A DNA stretch of 64,000 bases, taken from NCBI RefSeq assembly GCF_014203425.1, contig NZ_JACHJC010000001.1, positions 4,118,001 to 4,182,000 of the forward strand. Reading direction: 5' to 3'. A program made the translations under genes and the position numbers. The notes under the pieces were generated by a model. The model did no database searches. It was given only the letters and a program-made list of their open reading frames with translations, and had not been told where the DNA came from. This stretch comes from Micromonospora echinospora. GTDB taxonomy: Bacteria; Actinomycetota; Actinomycetes; Mycobacteriales; Micromonosporaceae. Shown here piece by piece: positions 61,844-64,000 of this stretch (the stretch's first letter is position 1; the number at the start of each line of letters is the position of its first letter).

Positions 61844-62590
61844 ATGCGGATCGCGGTTGCCGGGGCGACAGGCCGCATCGGGGCGCTCACCGCCGCCGCG
61901 CTGGAGCGGCAGGGCCACGACGTCGTACGCATCAGCCGCTCGCAGGGTGTGGATCTCCTGACGGGCGACGGGCTGGACGAGGCGCTCGCCGGCGTCGAGT
62001 CGGTGGTCGACACGACCAATGTGGCGGCACGCGAGCGTTCCGAGACGGTGGCGTATCTCGGTGCCCTCACGCGCAACCTGCTGGCGGCCGAACAACGCGC
62101 CGGCGTACGGCACCACGTGCTGCTGTCGATCGTCGGCATCCACCGGGTCGACGACAACGCCCACTACGCGGGCAAGCGGGAGCAGGAGCGACTGGTGGCA
62201 GGCGGGCCGGTGCCGTGGACGATAGTCCCGGCCACCCAGTTCCACGACTTCGCCGCGATGGTCACCGGCTGGACCGAGCGCGACGGCGCCGCCACTGTCG
62301 CGCCGCTGCTGGTGCAACCGATCGCACCCCGGGACGTCGCCGACATCCTCGCCGAGGTCGCGGTCGGTGAACCGCAGGGACGCCACGTCGACATCGCCGG
62401 ACCCGCGACGGAGGATCTCGTCGACATGGCTCGGCGTACCCATGAGGCGCGGGGTCGCCGGGTCCGGCTTGTCCCGACGTGGTCGGGCGTGTTCGGCACG
62501 TCGATGGCAGGCAACGTGCTGCTGCCCGGCGACGACGCGCGTATCGCGCCGACCAGCTTCGACGACTGGCTAGCGGCCGGTGCCCGCTGA
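61844..62590 (+). CDS. NmrA-like NAD(P)-binding oxidoreductase
   Basis: A 248-residue atypical SDR with the N-terminal NAD(P) motif AGATGRIG and the SIVGIHRVDDNAHYAGKREQE segment, in which Tyr and Lys occupy the usual active-site spacing. It may reduce quinones or act as a redox sensor. The ATG at 61844 has GAGGGGG 7 bases upstream; another ATG lies two codons earlier. Its last 21 bases overlap the convergent TetR gene. Confidence 0.85.
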   Translation: MRIAVAGATGRIGALTAAALERQGHDVVRISRSQGVDLLTGDGLDEALAGVESVVDTTNVAARERSETVAYLGALTRNLLAAEQRAGVRHHVLLSIVGIHRVDDNAHYAGKREQERLVAGGPVPWTIVPATQFHDFAAMVTGWTERDGAATVAPLLVQPIAPRDVADILAEVAVGEPQGRHVDIAGPATEDLVDMARRTHEARGRRVRLVPTWSGVFGTSMAGNVLLPGDDARIAPTSFDDWLAAGAR

Positions 62591-63163
62591 CGGGGTGACC
62601 GCGGCGACGACCAGGTCGACGATGCCGCCGGCGTAGTCGTCGGTCAGCGGGCCGTTGCGCAGCAGCCAGCGGTGGTAGAGCGGGCCGAACAGCAGCTCCA
62701 CCACCAGGTCCAGGGAAGCGTCGGGGCGTACCTGGCCGGCCTCGCGGGCGGCCTCCAGGCGGGCGCGGACCGCGTTCAACTGGGGGCGGAGCAGCCGGTC
62801 GCGCGCCTGACCGGCCAGGTCCTCGTCGGCGAGTGTCTCGATGGTGATGGCACGGGTGGTGGCGGACAGCCGTGGATCGGCGAACTCGGCGACTGTGGCC
62901 CGGAGAACCTCACGCAGATCAGCCCGCAGGTCACCGGTGTCGGGCAGGGCGATGACCTCCGGCATGTCGTCGGCGAGCGCGTCCAGGATGACCGCGCCCT
63001 TGCCACGCCACCAGCGGTAGATGGTCTGCTTGCCGACCCCGGCACGGGCGGCGATCGCCTCGACGGTCAGGGCCTGGTATCCGGTCTCGGTCAGCAGCTC
63101 CAGCGCGGCGGCGAGGATCGCGCGGCGGGACTGCTCGTTGCGGCGGGTGGGCTGTGGGGTCAC
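62570..63163 (-). CDS. TetR family regulator next to a glycosyltransferase
   Basis: A 197-residue TetR protein with helix-turn-helix LTVEAIAARAGVGKQTIYRWW and a TetR_C-type domain of the AefR/16 group. The GTG start follows TAGGCT by six bases. It diverges from a macrolide-type glycosyltransferase; two operators with the same core lie between them, so it probably represses both genes and responds to a drug or glycosylation substrate. Confidence 0.9.
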   Translation of the reverse strand: MTPQPTRRNEQSRRAILAAALELLTETGYQALTVEAIAARAGVGKQTIYRWWRGKGAVILDALADDMPEVIALPDTGDLRADLREVLRATVAEFADPRLSATTRAITIETLADEDLAGQARDRLLRPQLNAVRARLEAAREAGQVRPDASLDLVVELLFGPLYHRWLLRNGPLTDDYAGGIVDLVVAAVTPSAGTGR

Positions 63164-63184
63164 AGCGGCAGCCTACAGCGAGAC

Positions 63185-63199
63185 GAGACGTATCGTCTT
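63185..63199. promoter_or_regulatory. TetR operator 1 (GAGACG-TAT-CGTCTT)
   Basis: An inverted repeat AGACG-TAT-CGTCT next to the leaderless start of the TetR gene. A second copy lies 50 bases to the right. Confidence 0.65.
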
Positions 63200-63234
63200 G
63201 ACGGCGCGGTCGCGCCGTGCTCTGCTGGGCAAGC

Positions 63235-63249
63235 GAGACGGCACGTCTC
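63235..63249. promoter_or_regulatory. TetR operator 2 (GAGACG-GCA-CGTCTC)
   Basis: A perfect 6-bp inverted repeat with the same arm sequence and spacing as operator 1, 26 bases upstream of the glycosyltransferase start. Confidence 0.7.
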
Positions 63250-63274
63250 GTCTCAGCAGAGATCGGGAGATCAC

Positions 63275-64000
63275 TTGCCGCACATCGCCATGGTCAGCAT
63301 TCCGTTCCACGGCCACGTCAACCCGAGCCTGGACATCATTCGTACCCTCGTGCGGCGCGGCCACCGGGTCACCTACGCCAATGACCCCGCCTTCGCCGAG
63401 GTCATCCGGTCCACCGGCGCGGAGCTGAAGCCGTACGCCTCGACGCTGCCCGCCGACGGCGGCGCCGGAACCGACGACCCGATCGCGCAGCTCACGCTCT
63501 TCCTCGACGACGCAGTCGCCATGCTGCCGCAGCTACGGGCCGCCTACGCCGACGACCGGCCGGACCTGTTCCTCTACGACATCGCCGGCGCGCCGGCCCG
63601 GCTGCTCGGCGAGCAGTGGGGGATCCCGGCCGTCCAGCTCTCCTCGACGTTCGTCGCCTGGGACGGCTACGAGCAGGAGATGGCGCCCGTCGTGGAGGCG
63701 ATGCGGGCCGATCCCCGTGGCGCCGAGTACTACCAGCGGTTCACGGCATGGCTGACGGCGGAGGGTTCGTCGGTCACCGACAGCATGGCGTTCCAGGGCC
63801 GGCCGCCCCGCAGCCTCGTCCTGCCGCCGGAGGCGCTCCAGCCGAACGCCGACCGGGTGGACCGGTCGGTCTACAGCTTTGTCGGCCCGGTCCTGGGCGA
63901 CCGCGCCGACCAGGGTTCCTGGGTACGACCGAAGCACGCCGGGAAGGTGCTGCTCGTCTCGCTCGGCTCCGCCTTCACCCAGCGGCCCGAGTTCTACCGC
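63275..64000 (+). CDS. Macrolide-type (MGT) glycosyltransferase, 5' part
   Basis: The first 242 residues of a GT1-family enzyme; the gene runs off the right edge. MPHIAMVSIPFHGHVNPSLDIIRTLVRRGHRVTYAN is the MGT N-terminus, with the active-site histidine in FHGHVNP, and the start of the UDP-sugar domain is seen at VLLVSLGSAF. MGTs inactivate macrolides and glycosylate other small molecules with UDP-glucose. The start is a TTG with GGGAG six bases upstream; the next in-frame ATG is inside the conserved segment, so TTG is preferred. Confidence 0.88.
   Translation, partial: MPHIAMVSIPFHGHVNPSLDIIRTLVRRGHRVTYANDPAFAEVIRSTGAELKPYASTLPADGGAGTDDPIAQLTLFLDDAVAMLPQLRAAYADDRPDLFLYDIAGAPARLLGEQWGIPAVQLSSTFVAWDGYEQEMAPVVEAMRADPRGAEYYQRFTAWLTAEGSSVTDSMAFQGRPPRSLVLPPEALQPNADRVDRSVYSFVGPVLGDRADQGSWVRPKHAGKVLLVSLGSAFTQRPEFYR

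Overview
The window is chromosomal DNA of a very GC-rich actinobacterium. GTG starts are common, stop/start overlaps of the GTGA and ATGA type are frequent, and there is an RbpA gene, a mycothiol-type maleylpyruvate isomerase homologue, Ppm1/Lnt lipoprotein genes, SARP, ROK and LacI regulators, and many leaderless starts. Gene content and style fit the Micromonosporaceae (Micromonospora or a close relative); this is an inference from content, not a database match. About 58 protein genes are described. No tRNA, rRNA, CRISPR array or insertion sequence was seen.

Layout. 1-10.2 kb: a truncated secreted carbohydrate-binding protein, a ROK regulator, and a minus-strand operon (LacI regulator, lipoprotein binding protein, OppF/B/C/D-type ABC importer, GH1 beta-glucosidase). 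This looks like uptake of beta-linked oligosaccharides by a peptide-type transporter. 10.4-17.2 kb: housekeeping and unknown genes (FkbM methyltransferase, YccF, FUSC-like protein, M24 peptidase and acyl-CoA dehydrogenase pair, DUF433, Lrp, phosphatase, CsbD). 17.2-25.5 kb: a lysine-degradation cluster through beta-lysine (kamA divergent from kdd, amidohydrolase, kamD, kamE, kal, and a MutL-type reactivase). It converts L-lysine towards crotonyl-CoA, but no gene for the 3-keto-5-aminohexanoate cleavage enzyme is present. 25.5-25.9 kb: a probable non-coding RNA with its own promoter and terminator. 25.9-30.8 kb: a DrrAB-type exporter and a SARP/AfsR-like regulator.

30.9-40.2 kb: lnt, ppm1, fxsA, then a 0.9-kb non-coding stretch with six diverged copies of a palindromic element, rbpA with a SigR-type promoter, a POT peptide transporter, a PNPOx-like protein, a zinc/coiled-coil protein of unknown role and an MFS carrier. 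40.2-43.7 kb: a TetR regulator with matching operators in front of the MFS gene and of an FMO-SDR operon, then a Nudix hydrolase. 43.7-55.2 kb: an intracellular glycoside hydrolase cluster (GH95, GH3 with an inserted beta-trefoil-like segment, YicI-like GH31 alpha-xylosidase, GH42 beta-galactosidase) with LacI and ROK regulators. The enzyme set matches the linkages of fucosylated or galactosylated xyloglucan oligosaccharides. No transporter lies in that cluster, so the Opp/GH1 operon at the left is one possible supplier.

55.2-64 kb: LysE exporter, GNAT, YkvA, DUF1992, mycothiol-dependent isomerase-like protein, methyltransferase, MBL-fold hydrolase, a HEAT-repeat protein paired with a MerR-HEAT regulator under a MerR-type operator, an NmrA-like oxidoreductase, and a TetR gene divergent from a macrolide-type glycosyltransferase that runs off the window, with two identical-core operators between them.
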